DNA of 64,000 bases. Origin: Hypoxylon rubiginosum (Eukaryota > Ascomycota > Sordariomycetes > Xylariales > Hypoxylaceae). This document shows positions 1-10,879 of this stretch, piece after piece (the stretch's first letter is position 1; each line of letters opens with the position of its first letter). The stretch spans positions 496,001 to 560,000 of the forward strand of contig CADCXA010000037.1 of the NCBI GenBank assembly GCA_902806565.1, given 5' to 3'. Under the pieces are notes generated by a model, which ran no database searches, was not told the origin of the DNA, and saw nothing but the letters and a program-made list of their open reading frames with translations. Both the position numbers and the translations under genes were made by a program.

Positions 1-450
1 CTGTGTGATATATGCGGCTGCATATGCTGTCGTACAAGCGCGTAATGCTTCTCGACCGGCGTGGATCGTGCATGAACATCCGAAACATAGGCACGTGGTG
101 GGGATGTGGCTAAGGGATTAACGCTGTGTAATGGAAACTAACTCGAGAGCTCAGCAACTCAAACGGAGCAACCAGCTTAAATGAGACAAAGTTGCTATTT
201 CGGTATCATATATTCGGTAAAGCCTTGTTCAAGGGCGTCTCCGAGCCCCGGGGCGTTGCAGCTGAAACGCTCAGAGTCAACATGTCCGTCATTACATATG
301 TGTTCCCTCGCCCGGCTTGACGGAGTTCGAGTGAGTTTTCGACGTGATTCGCAACGCCAGGTCTAATCATACGTTAAAGTGTACGATCACCAAGGAAGTA
401 GATTCCTCATAACGACACGCTTTTAACAGTTTTCGACTCTTCAGATAGGG
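1..450. other. No gene recognised
   Basis: I see no supported coding sequence, RNA gene or repeat here. Short open frames exist (for example 181-366) but show no domain and no splice-consistent extension. The stretch may hold the promoter of the frameshifted gene that follows. Confidence 0.5.
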
Positions 451-1678
451 ATGAAGCAATCGACGAAGAGACCATCAAGTGGGTCACTCCTGGATTTATC
501 ATGGTATGACTTGGTGGCTTCAAACCCAACTCCGTCAACAGCCCAAAGACCTATACAGTTGCGTTAGAGACACCGATGGCAAATCCGAAGATGACATAGC
601 CAACAAGATCAAGTCGCTTTACTTGAGAGTTTCCGACATCATTGTCCAAAACGCGCCCCTTAGTATCGACGACATCGTTCAAACACTGCTAGAAGATGAG
701 AGTAGCATCATTGCAGCAGAAGACTCCCAGGGACTTGACTCAGCGATGAACTTGGTGTTTTCGATAATTGGTTGGCAGACCATGCTTTACCGACCCGATG
801 TGCTGTCTTGCCCTCCGTCCGAATTCTGCATCGCGGATGAGATGGACGGCCACAGGGGCGAAAGCCACATCTGTCTGAAGCAATCCCGCACCGGCAGTAC
901 CAAACTGCTTTCTGATTTCCTTCTGGGGTTCGGTCTAATGCTGGCGCCGAGGAATTATCACATGCTGGACGACGCTGAAGAGATCAAAGCCTTCAACCGG
1001 CTGAAATCGGTTGACCCTCCGACTGTAAACGCACATCTTTTGACAACAATCGGCAATGTCACAGTGACCTGGTCCGACTGTTTGGCCTGCCATCTTGAAC
1101 TTGATAAGGATACTGGCGTCTTATACGTGTTTCGGTATCCATCCTTCTGTATAGCAAGTCTCAAGGACCGATCGGCGCAGGATACCGGCCGGTCGGTAAT
1201 CCACTCGTGTGCTTCGAGCGTCCCAAGAAACAGCCACTGGGCTACGCCACAAGATGTAACAGAGTTGCTGGAAGAAGCTGTCCTCTCTTACCGACTCTTA
1301 TTCGGGCAACATCTCAGGTCGCGGAAGCTTTTCCGAAAGCTTCGTCCATTCAAAGACGTTCCATTAGAAGGCCGCGACGATTTTCTCTCCGATCTCTGCG
1401 GAGAAAAGGCGATCGACCCGTCGCTAGGGATAGGAGAACGGGATAGCTACGAACTGGCACGAGATTTTCCTCATCTCCGGACACGGCTCTTTCGTCTTAG
1501 CACGTATCTCAACGAACGAAAGCCGAGGCGCTGGAGGGAACTGTGGCTAGACAACCGCGACTCGGCGTCCTGGTTGACATTCTGGGCTGTGATCCTAATC
1601 GGTGGGATGGGATTGCTTCTCGCCTTTATCCAGGTCGTACTTCAGATTGCCCAGTTGGCTATAAGCCTACGGAGCTAA
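451..1678 (+). pseudogene. Frameshifted gene for a fungal C-terminally membrane-anchored protein of unknown function
   Basis: The long frame ending at 1678 has no good ATG at its 5' end; a TGA at 452-454 closes it upstream. A different frame begins with ATG at 451 and reads 38 residues of plausible protein (LDLSWYDLVASNPTPS) before TAG at 565-567. Removing one base near 562-567 joins this to DTDGKSEDDIANKIKSLYLR and continues for about 370 residues. The C-terminus has one hydrophobic segment (WLTFWAVILIGGMGLLLAFI) after a basic stretch, so a tail-anchored or single-pass membrane protein is likely. The body resembles uncharacterised proteins I recall from sordariomycetes; I cannot assign a function. 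Either the gene is a recent one-base pseudogene or this is a sequencing error. No intron of normal size explains the shift. Confidence 0.6.
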
Positions 1679-1982
1679 GAGCCATGGAGTAAGAGACCGC
1701 CCCTGAATGGCTTAGCCACAAAGGCGGCTGTGATACCTTGTTTTAAGCTTCATTGAAGGCAGCATAGGGATGGTGGAATGTAGACGGCCCTGCCTTTCAT
1801 TGGTTGGGATGCCCCTAGCTTTACCAGCCCCTACCTAGTGTGGGGTAGACACGCCCAGGTGACTCACGCGACTGAGGACGCTGGCTCAGACAATACTTGA
1901 TGCAGTCGGTTTAGATGCAGGAGTTGGACCAAGATTATAAACCTTTTGCACTCGCTCAAATTAGCCCAAGCACATCGATGAC
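1679..1982. other. Intergenic; presumptive promoter of the iminopeptidase gene
   Basis: This gap of about 300 bases holds no recognisable feature. It contains the 3' region of the preceding broken gene and the upstream region of the proline iminopeptidase. Confidence 0.4.
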
Positions 1983-3044
1983 ATGTCCGCATATCCTACA
2001 GTTGAAGGACAAGTGCCCTTCGAGGCACCTAACAGTGGGAGACCATGTAGCACAGTAAGCCAGTGTCCCCTCACATTGTTCATTCACATGCAGAAGCCAT
2101 CAATCGCAAGTGCTTTATTTGTAAATAGGCCTGCATGTTTCCTACAACAGTCTCGGCCTTGCAGGCGTTAATTCTTGGTCATCTAGTGGTACAAGGTCGT
2201 TGGGGACTTAGAGCAGTCCACCAACTACCCGCTCATAGCGCTTCACGGAGGTCCTGGGGCCGGTCACGAGTACCTTTCCTCACTCATGGACCTTGTCGAG
2301 CAGTACAGTATCCCCATAGTGTTTTACGACCAGATCGGCTGCGGACGTTCCACACACCTACGCGATAAGATGGGAGACGCAGATTTCTGGACCTTCGATC
2401 TATTCATCGCCGAGCTAGACAACCTAATCGACCACCTACACCTTCGCTCGAGAGGTTTCTGTATCCTCGGCCAGAGCTGGGGCGGGATGCTGGCCGGCAT
2501 GTACGCGGCGCGTCGGCCGGAGGGCTTGCAGAAGCTGGTGATAGCGGGCTCGCCTGCCAGCTTCCCCCTCTTCGTCGAGGGCGGCAAGCGGCTGCGGGCG
2601 GCTTTACCCTCGGACATCCAGAAGGTCTTGGAAGAGGGCGACAGTACTGGCAACTTCGACACCCCGGAGTACGAACGGGCCAGTGCGATCTTCTACGCGC
2701 AGCATGTCTGTCGCGTCATCCCGTTACCTGGGCCGGTGCAGCAGGCGTTCGCGAACCTGAAGGATGACCATACGGCATACAATACCATGCAGGGGCCGTC
2801 CGAGATCGTAGTGGATGGCAGTCTCAAGGATTGGGATGGGTCGGAGCAGGCGAAAAATATCAATGTGAGTACGCTACTGCTAAACGGGCGGTACGATGAG
2901 GTCTCGGAGCTGTGCGTTGAGCCTTGGTTCCGATCCATCCCGCGGATCAAGTGGGTTGTATTCGAAAATTCAAGCCATATGGCGCACTGGGAGGAGCGTG
3001 AGAGGTACATGCAGTTGGTTGGACGTTTTCTTACATCCTATTAA
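1983..3044 (+). CDS. Proline iminopeptidase / alpha-beta hydrolase (peptidase family S33)
   Basis: Two exons, 1983-2054 and 2187-3044, joined in phase 0, give 309 residues. The junction restores CST-WYKVVGDLE, the usual N-terminal strand of fungal S33 enzymes. The protein has the oxyanion motif HGGPG (about residue 44), the sequence DQIGCGRST, the nucleophile elbow GQSWGG with Ser121, an Asp in NGRYDE (about 261) and a His in NSSHMAHW (about 288), so the catalytic triad is complete. The family removes N-terminal proline from peptides, or hydrolyses related amides; it is normally cytosolic, and no signal peptide is visible. The intron is 132 bases, about twice the length of most introns in this window, and carries a TTAAT branch-like sequence near its 3' end. 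Exact substrate is not determinable. Confidence 0.88.
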
Positions 3045-3203
3045 CTGGGCGTCTCTCAATCTTGTAGTCTTCCGCTATTGAACCCTATTAGAGAAGTATG
3101 CTACGGCAACACATAGAGGATTAGCCCCCTTACAGTTTACCCATGCTCACAGGCCAAATCTCATCTAGACAGCCAAAGGGACAGACTCCCCACATTTTCT
3201 TAA

Positions 3204-5623
3204 TCAGACAGCACGCTCAGCCCAACTCTTGATAATGCCTTCTATCGTGGGTTCATATTCTCTTAACGTGACTGTTTCTCCTTCAATGAATGTGTTGGCT
3301 TGCACATTCAATAGGGGAGGGGGCTTGTTCTCAATAACCGTCTGTCTCCACTCCAAGCATTCCCCATCTACATGAGAGAGGTCTTCGTAGTACTCTCGAC
3401 ACGCTTGGACGTCGGCGATGCAGCGGTACATATGAAGGCGCAGGAGCATCTCGCCAAGAGCTTTCTTGCCATGGCTTAGAATCTTGGATCTGTCAACATT
3501 CACCCGGAGCTTCTTGGTCTCTTTGCTGTGGTAAATGCTGATACAACCGTCGCTATGTTTTAGTAGACACCTTAGCATCGCGAAATGTGCCTATTATATT
3601 ATTAGCATGTTTCTAGCACTATGAAAAGTTGGTTCCATACCCGGCTATGAGCCTGTCCCCATTTCTGTAGAAGGAAGTTAGCCAGTACTCCGATATGACT
3701 TAATTACACAACTCACCATGCCGTCGACATTGAAATTAGAGAGCGCTCGAAGACCATCAACTCCAAGCTGTTGGTATAAGTTAAAGGTCACTTTCACGAG
3801 TTAGTACTAGATCTTAAAAGGGGCGTGGATTTGGTTAGGAGGTATACAATCACTAGCTCGTATATCCGATTCCTCTGTGAACCCGAATAGAGCTAAAAGC
3901 TCTGGATCGTCCATGAGGTAAGCCCCTACGAGTTCGGCCCTACACTCGTCCACAGTTGTTGCCAAATCCTCGAATTGACCAGTCCACGTTTGACCTGGTT
4001 TGTACCAAGTTTTGATGGGCTTCCCATTCAGAGGACTTATCGGTGGATTTGCCGGATCAAAGTTGAACTTATTGGCAGGTTCCTCCATTACCATCTTGCC
4101 AGTGCCATGACCCAATAGCTCGTGAAGCACCACCCACCAGTAGTACGCTGGATACTTGTGCTTCTGGAAAGTTTCGACTTCGGAATCATCAATGAACGGC
4201 CACTGCATCGCTGTGCTCTCGGCCACCATGCGATTCGCGATGATGACGTTCTTGAACCCCACATCTTGGCGGATATCATTATACTAATTTCCGTAAGAGA
4301 CTCAACACGGGGTAGGATGTAGGAGTGCACTCACGTTCGGGAGGTTGATTCCAGGGAATATTATACTGGAACAGTATGCCAGCGCTACGAGCGTTAGACC
4401 TTAGTCCAAATAGCAAAGTCATGACTCATTACTCACCATGGATGCTAGAGAAATCAGGCGGCTCAAATAAAGATTTCTCAAATACCCCCTTGCCGTTGTT
4501 TTCAGGGGAAGCCCAGGGAAGCCTTCGGATGAATCTGTCAGAGTTCTCAACCAGTTTCGATAAGAGTTTGGTTTCTTCAGCATCGGCAATTGCAACCAAA
4601 CCCTCGAATTCAGCACGGATACCAGCCGGATCTCTGTACGGCTCGACAAAGCCGAAAATGTTCTCAATCTTCGGCGCTTTATCGGTGACCCACGTTCGCT
4701 GAGAGTCACGATACAAATCAAGGTTACCAGTGCGGAAACTCTCGATGTGCTCGGTTAGGAACTTCCGCTGAGTATCATTGGCGGCATGCTCAGCAGCTTT
4801 CGACAGATTCTCGTAAACCCTCTCCAGCTCTTCGGCATGATCTCCACGGACTAAATTCACCCTCGCAGACGAGTTCGGCATGTCTAGTGACACAATAGGC
4901 TCTGTTGACATAATTGAAGCTTGGAGTACTTCGAACGTGCGTTCGCCGGTTTTGCGAAGTCTGGTGTTCTCTGGGAATATGGAATGGGAAGCTAGATGCT
5001 GGGATACGAGGGCAATGTCGTCCTTCCCAATCAACTCCCCTGGGTAATAAGAGCTCTGAGCTAGCGTACTGGGATATCCAAGGGTGAAAGGGGGGAGGGT
5101 TGTAATAGATGATTGAATCTCCACATAGAGGCTTGAGAGCCTTGATGATCGGGAAGCAAGTCTCTGTAACGTATTAGGCTTTGTCCGAGGAACAAACTTC
5201 TGGTCTCCTGAGCCCTTTATAGTGTCAGCATATTGCTCGATAATGTTACTGTTGACTTACATAGTAGTTCCCAATATTCGCTAGGAAAGTAGCCGCATAT
5301 TCGAGCCAAGCTTGTACCTCTTCCTCATCAATCCCATCGATCTCGGAAAATTGCTTCCAGTCTCCCCTGCATGTTCTATACAGCTCCAGAATGAAGTCAA
5401 ATATTGCTAGAGACTCAGGAGAGACCTGGCGGAGAATGATCCTGGTTCCCGACCAAGCAGCCCTGGTTGTTACTCGTTAGCTCCAAACGGTCTCGACCAA
5501 GTTGAGAGGAACGACCCATCCAGCTAACCTTGACAGATAATGACTGTATCGTTTCTCCTGTTCTGATAAGCAGTCAAACAGCGGCGCAACGCTCAACTTG
5601 TAAATTTGCACCGGGGCAGCCAT
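3204..5623 (-). CDS. Dipeptidyl peptidase III (peptidase family M49)
   Basis: Eight exons read on the minus strand: 5529-5623, 5261-5462, 4437-5214, 4335-4384, 3848-4283, 3717-3790, 3641-3664 and 3204-3590. They give 681 residues, close to the family's usual 680-740. The zinc site HELLGH is at about 429-434 and the second zinc-ligand motif DECRAE at about 487-492, both diagnostic of M49. Other family hallmarks are NLPNYNDIRQ, KWGQAHSRAHFAML and the conserved N-terminal block. The enzyme releases dipeptides from the N-terminus of oligopeptides, usually in the cytosol. Seven introns of 49-66 bases all follow GT-AG rules. Exon 7 has only 24 bases and encodes KWGQAHSR. The model is unusually intron-rich for this window but every junction restores conserved sequence. 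Confidence 0.93.
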
Positions 5624-7018
5624 GATCCGCTCGTTTCATGTGCTTGACGAAGTATTGTCGAAGATGTTAAGCTTGCCCATACCTGGTAAATAAGGACGGC
5701 CTGTCGGCCTGAGGAGATGGGTGGGGTTATGCTCTCGCAGGGGCTTATCCACCGTATCGGTACCGATTGCTTGCCGTCGTGTCACTCGAAAGACAGTCAG
5801 TGAAGATGCCCTACCTAGTCCCAGTGTATGTGACCTGTCATTTCGTCCACTTTTGTGTCGTGGCGGGTTCGGTTTTCGTTTACAACAGTGTCAAGTTGCG
5901 CTCGTAAGCCAATTATGGTGAACGAGGTAGTGTACACGTTTTACCTTAGGACCTCATAGCGACGACAATATCCAGGAACAAGAACCACATCAGAAAATCG
6001 CATCCGGATCAGCTGCAACGCCGCCCCATCTAGCGAATTTATTTCCACCACAGCTAAAAATGACTCTGCGATATGTGCAGGAATAGACTTTGATGCGCCA
6101 GTGCTAATGCTGGTTCGTACAGATCCATAACCGCTTGCACAACTCCGCCGATCAAAAGTTTCAGGCATAGTAAGCTTCTACCGGAGCCGTGGTGTGTACG
6201 ACTACGTACCAAGGCCAGTGCGTGATTAGTCATCCACCACACAAAGAGGCCATCGTGCGTAAGTGTGTCTACATTGTGTGTTTCTGATGTGATTATCTGG
6301 GTAGCTACTGTACCTAATTGTGGAATTTTATACTGGAATTCGAATTTCCAACCTAATTGTTAGTAATTATTGTAATTTTCAGTGGCTGTACTGACAGTAT
6401 GCTAGAGTAGCTAAGGTTGTTACAAAGGTAAGTGAAAAGGGGTTATTAAAATTAAAATAGGGGTGAGATATCAGCCCCCATATATTCCATATATTCACCG
6501 CGTATAAAAAACCGAATCTGCGGATCTAGGAGTCCTGGGTGGTTTGAGATTCTCAGCAATCTAATGAAAAAAAGACAACAAGATACAAGGACCTTTTCGT
6601 CAATATTCTAAGCAAAGTTCTAATCAACCATCTTAGTCACTGGGTGGCGGAATCAACAGCTCTGGCGGCCAACCACAGGATTATCCTCCTTTCGTATCAA
6701 TGCTGTCGGTAGCCTACGTAATTTAATAAAGGAATTATTCAATTCGTCATCGTTTCTCAAAATGTAACGGTAGTAGATCTCGATCATTGGCATAGTACTT
6801 TTGATTTCAAAAAGCAAAAATTCCCTATAGAGGTAGGTATCGTAGGAAACCCCCGCACCGTCTAGATAAAATTTTGAGGCCATCTTGATATCTTATAGAT
6901 ACGACATGAGAACACGACATAAGCCTGCTCGCCATTCCAGTCTGCCTATCTCCATTCTGAGCCAGCTGTCAAAACCCATCTTCGAATCCTCATACTCCGA
7001 GTAACTCTGACCGTCAGC
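5624..7018. other. Gene-poor intergenic region, partly AT-rich
   Basis: No supported gene. The part at about 6290-6560 is rich in A and T (runs such as TTAGTAATTATTGTAATTTT). A 76-codon frame starting with ATG on the minus strand (6653-6883) has no recognisable domain and is not called. The right end is the promoter of the methyltransferase gene. Confidence 0.45.
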
Positions 7019-7792
7019 ATGGCCACCGCGGAAGAGCTAAGAGACGAGTACAATGAGCACGCGCGTGCGTATAATGAGGGTTACCCTACATTTCCGTGGG
7101 CCTGCTTAGAGACTCAACTCCTGGCGTCTGCCCTGGGCGACTGCACCGGCTGCACCGTCCTAGATCTGGGGGGTGGCACGGGCCCCCGAGCCCGCGAGGC
7201 GATCGATTACGGTGCCGTCGCCGTAGACGTCGTCGACGTATCGCCCGAGATGCTGAGCCACGGCCGCCGGTCTACCGGCCCGGGCTACGGAGATCGTATC
7301 TCCTGGCACGAAGCCGACGTCTCCGAGCCGCTGGACCACTTACCGCTCCGCGGGACCTATGACCTGGTAATGGCCAACTGGGTCTTGGACCACGCGGCCA
7401 GCGTCGCCGATCTCGAGGGCATGTGGCGCAACGTCGCGTCGCATCTGAAGCCGGGCGGCCGCTACGTCGGCGTGCGCAGCGGCGACCCTTACGCGGCGTG
7501 TGTTGCGGAGGGGAAATACGGCATGAGGTATAAAGACTTCAAGCCGGTCCCCGGCGGGGTGCTCTTCCGCTACGAGGTGAGCACGGTGCCGCCGATCGAC
7601 ATCGAGGCCTCGTCGTGGGAGGTCAGCTACTCGGGTTCGACCGAGATGCATGAGAAGTTCGGGCTGGGTGAGGTCGAGATCGAGCCGTACAAGAACACCG
7701 AGGAGGTGAAGAGGAACCCGGAGTTTTGGAAGCTGTTCTTGGAGAACCCCGCTCTGGTGGTCGTTAAGGCGCGAAAGCTGACAGGTAATTGA
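7019..7792 (+). CDS. Class I SAM-dependent methyltransferase
   Basis: A single exon of 257 residues. Motif I, VLDLGGGTGPRARE, lies at about residues 47-60 and the acidic strand VDVVDVSPEML follows, the layout of the Rossmann fold that binds S-adenosylmethionine. Later motifs (YDLVMANWVLDHA and LKPGGRYVGV) fit the methyltransferase-11/25 type. The first ATG is preceded by a clean upstream region and gives the normal N-terminus (ELRDEYNEHARAYNEGYP). The substrate is unknown; such enzymes act on small molecules or on protein side chains. The gene converges on a cytochrome P450 gene about 380 bases away, a pairing often seen in secondary metabolism, though no synthase is present. Coding sequence is markedly GC-rich compared with flanking DNA. 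Confidence 0.85.
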   Translation: MATAEELRDEYNEHARAYNEGYPTFPWACLETQLLASALGDCTGCTVLDLGGGTGPRAREAIDYGAVAVDVVDVSPEMLSHGRRSTGPGYGDRISWHEADVSEPLDHLPLRGTYDLVMANWVLDHAASVADLEGMWRNVASHLKPGGRYVGVRSGDPYAACVAEGKYGMRYKDFKPVPGGVLFRYEVSTVPPIDIEASSWEVSYSGSTEMHEKFGLGEVEIEPYKNTEEVKRNPEFWKLFLENPALVVVKARKLTGN

Positions 7793-8169
7793 ATACTCTC
7801 GTTACGGAAATTCACGATGAATTTACTGTTAGCTACCTATGGATGACGGCTAGGGGAAATCCAAGGGAATGGGGCAAGCCAGGCCAAACCCACTATGAGG
7901 CAGTTCTTGTTCAATATTTCGACCCTATCACGAAGAGGAATAATTCGTAAATGAGGGTGATATATATCAATCATTCTTTTGATTAATGACAAACGTTTTA
8001 GACCATACCTTTTACTCAGCACGCGTGATTTACCTTAAAACTCGATGCTCTTCGGCCCTAAGATAGGGGAGCCGCCGAAGTTATACTACCTACCTAGAAA
8101 CCTGGCTGAATAACGATAATACTTGATTCATTCACTATGACCTATGCATAATGGCACTACCCGACCCAT
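7793..8169. other. Convergent intergenic region between methyltransferase and P450
   Basis: The gap holds the 3' ends of two converging genes. I see no further gene or repeat in it. Confidence 0.4.
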
Positions 8170-10024
8170 TTACGGCTTAGAAGCCAGTTTAACCCTCATT
8201 ATTGTCCCGTCTACCGGCTTGGACGTCATCCTCCGAGTCTACAGCCACACGGGAAGCGTCAGCCCACGGAAATATGCATTATAAAGGATGGAAGCGTAAA
8301 CCCAACTCACGTTATATAATTCTGACTCGACCTCATACTGCCCCTTTTCATTCAGCGTCGGGAGGCCCTTCTCATCCAGTGCGTTTTCGCCTAGGCCCAC
8401 CTTGACGAAGTCGTACCTGCGAGCCACGATGGCGATGATGACGCGCGACTCGAGGTTCGCCAGCTCGAGCCCGATGCAGTTCCTCGGCCCCCTCTCGAAC
8501 GGGCGCCACGCGCTCGGGGGGATGCTGCTCTGGGCCGCCTCGCCGAGCCACCGCTCGGGCACCCAGTCGTCCGCCGTGTCCCCGTAGACGGCCGGGTCCC
8601 GCTGGATGACGGCCTGGCAGGAGTACATGATGACGCCGTCGAGGCAGTACTCCTCCCCGGTGGGCGCGTGGACCGTGAAGCCGGTCCCGGGTTCGGTCAT
8701 GCGGACGGTGCTGGCGGGCGGGTGCAAGCGGAGCGTCTCCTTGATAACCGCGTTGGTGTAGCGCATGAGCGGGAGGAGATGCTCGCCGTTCCGCGCCAGA
8801 GCAGCGCATACGGCCCGCGGGTCCGAGTCGGGTCCCAGAACCGAGTCGAGTTCGTCGCGCACGGCCTTGAGCGCGCGGGGCGTCCGGCTCAGCTCGTAGA
8901 AAGCCCATTGCAGCGCGCTGGTGTTTGTGTCGTGGCCCGCGAACAAGAAGCTGCGTATCTGATCTGCTGTCGTCGATAGAAGCTGGGGCGTCAACGCTTC
9001 AGTATCCTGGAAGCTTAGCGCAAGGATGCTCCGGGATCTATTTCCATCTGCTTCTTCTCTTATCTCGGTATACTTCTGCTGTATCATATGTTTTACTAAC
9101 ATGTCAGTACGCTTTGCTAGCCGATTTCGTTTCCACGTAGTTAAAGGGATGATCCACCATGGGAGGTTGTTCTTATCATCGTTATATGTCTGGAGTAGCT
9201 CTCTGAATAGTCTAATTACTTCGCTTTGCTTTGAATGGTCCATGTGCTGGGCGTTGAGGTGGACTTCCATGACGGCGGCCCCAATGACATCAAAGGTCAG
9301 GTTAGAAATGAGTGTCTCAAGAGAGAACGTACTCCCTGAAGCAGCAAACTGGTCCAGGTAGTTCCAGAATGGCTCCATCTTGTCAAGAATGAGAGGTAAG
9401 AGGCTCCACAGATGTTGGGGGCTGAAGCCTGGGTTATATCTCTTGCGGAGATCTTTCCAGTCAACACCCTATGGATGTCAAATGTCAGAGACGCTTGCCA
9501 GCAACGGGGTATTTACACGTACCTCTCTGCCCAAAATCGACGTTGAACCTATGATGGGAATCATATGACTCAAGGTAGGCGATTTAGGCGGGCTAAAGGG
9601 GAAAAGCTTAGTAGACTTAGATATCTGTTCGGCAATATCGTGACCACAGATAAGAGCCATGGGTGGGTTGATAGGCCGAAGGTCCACGAGCATTACGGGA
9701 GGGCGGCCTATGGATGCCCACATCTCCTCAAAGATTTTGTCTATCTAGCTGTCAGAACTCTCGCTGGATAGATAGGGGTCGTAAAGTAAGATAAGGTTCA
9801 TGCTGGGTAAATATATTTCAAGTCAAATTCTTTTATGTCTTACCCGGGTGGCGGTCGTGTACCCCACGCTGCATGAATTCGCCAAAGACTTTGAGATGCC
9901 CCAAGAGGAGGTGATTTGGCAACTGCGGAATATGCGCATACTGTCTGAAGCGTATGTATCTCAGCTTTATATAGAGATACGAGGCTAGCAGTGCGACGGC
10001 TGCAACCAGGAAACGCTCAAACAT
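8170..10024 (-). CDS. Cytochrome P450 monooxygenase
   Basis: Four exons on the minus strand: 9844-10024, 9523-9740, 8311-9468 and 8170-8238, giving 541 residues. An N-terminal membrane anchor (FLVAAVALLASYLYI) is followed by a short basic stretch and PQLPNHLLLGHLK. The I-helix motif AGHDT is at about 310-314, the ExxR motif ETLR at about 377-380, PERW follows, and the haem-binding loop FERGPRNCIG has its cysteine at about 464. All are intact, so the enzyme should be active and bound to the endoplasmic reticulum. Junctions restore HP-DKIFEEMW, GRE-GVDWKDLRKRYNPGF and ELYN-TRRMTSKPVDG. The first intron (103 bases) uses a TAG acceptor at 9741-9743 that I chose because it alone keeps the frame. 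Family and substrate cannot be fixed from the sequence; it resembles fungal secondary-metabolism P450s. Confidence 0.92.
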
Positions 10025-10348
10025 ATTGTATTGTCGAATGGAACGATACTTCCGATGCGGGAAGTATGAGAGGAAAGTTGAGCTTGAGAGGGAGACAAAA
10101 CAAAGAATAATTTGGGGGCTGTTGGTATGGACAGGTTCCCATTGGTGGCTGTTTTGTGTAACTGGCCGAACTAACATCTGCTTATTTTCAGCTGGCTTGT
10201 GATTTTTTTAAACCTTGCCATCTATTTTGACTACAAACCTGATGATGGACTCACCATCACTCACTGCTAACCTAGCATTATAGCCGTGATCGGTGCTATA
10301 AGTAAGGTTGCAAAGGTGCTTATACTATTACGAGCAATCCACGATGCA
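10025..10348. other. Intergenic; P450 promoter region
   Basis: This stretch carries the upstream region of the P450 gene. No other feature is visible. Confidence 0.4.
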
Positions 10349-10879
10349 CTAGCCGAACTTCAAGCCTTGGGGGTTGAAGCTTAACCCAGTAATGACTTTT
10401 AGCATACTCCCCGAGCCTTTTCTTATAGCTGTTCGGTAAGGCTGAAACCACCCTCTCATTTTTCTATCTTCGGGTATCTCTTCGAAAGATTCTCGGATGA
10501 TATTCTCCACTTCGGATTGTTGATCTGGGAAAAACAAGGCGATCCGCAATCCCATGTAGTCCCATCGCCTTCCAGGGACGGACTTTTCATCCGTATATTC
10601 TCGGGATTGCAGGTGCTCGTAGGACCGTTTTTTTATTTTTAAAAAAGAGTCTTCCTCTTTTACGCGGGCTGTTATGTTGGTTAATAGCTGTTGTTATTCC
10701 CTAGGCACTGCTTGCATATATCGATCCCTCGATCTTTCGACTTGTTCCATAGTATACTCTTTCAAGAACTGGTGACAGGCGGAGGGTTTCAGTGCGGATA
10801 CATGAAAGTGTTCAATACCTCTGAGCTCTGGTTGAGCCTTGGGTTTCGATTGCCCAAGGTTCGGGAGATGGGGACGCAT
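10349..10879 (-). pseudogene. Broken RelA/SpoT-domain gene
   Basis: Two short frames on the minus strand are in the same reading frame and are separated only by one TAA at 10694-10696. Read through, the translation is continuous: a basic leader, then LLTNITARVKEEDSFLK, IKKRSYEHL, DEKSVPGRRWDYMGLRIALFFP and VENIIRESFEE. The pattern RVK-x-x-DS...K...R followed by D-x-x-GLRIALFFP is that of the RelA/SpoT nucleotidyltransferase domain, which fungi carry in uncharacterised proteins. The usual downstream half of the domain is missing; the frame ends after GLSFNPQGLKFG. The in-frame stop and the lost C-terminal half suggest a decayed gene. An unrecognised intron spanning the TAA cannot be wholly excluded, but no convincing branch point and acceptor are seen. 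Confidence 0.6.

Noticed and set aside
2055..2186. Second possible stwintron in the proline iminopeptidase gene
   Set aside because: The intron is long (132 bases) but no nested donor/acceptor pair of acceptable size rebuilds a proper external donor or acceptor.
6653..6883. 76-codon minus-strand frame starting with ATG
   Set aside because: Amino acid content is protein-like, but there is no family, no conserved motif and no supporting splice sites.
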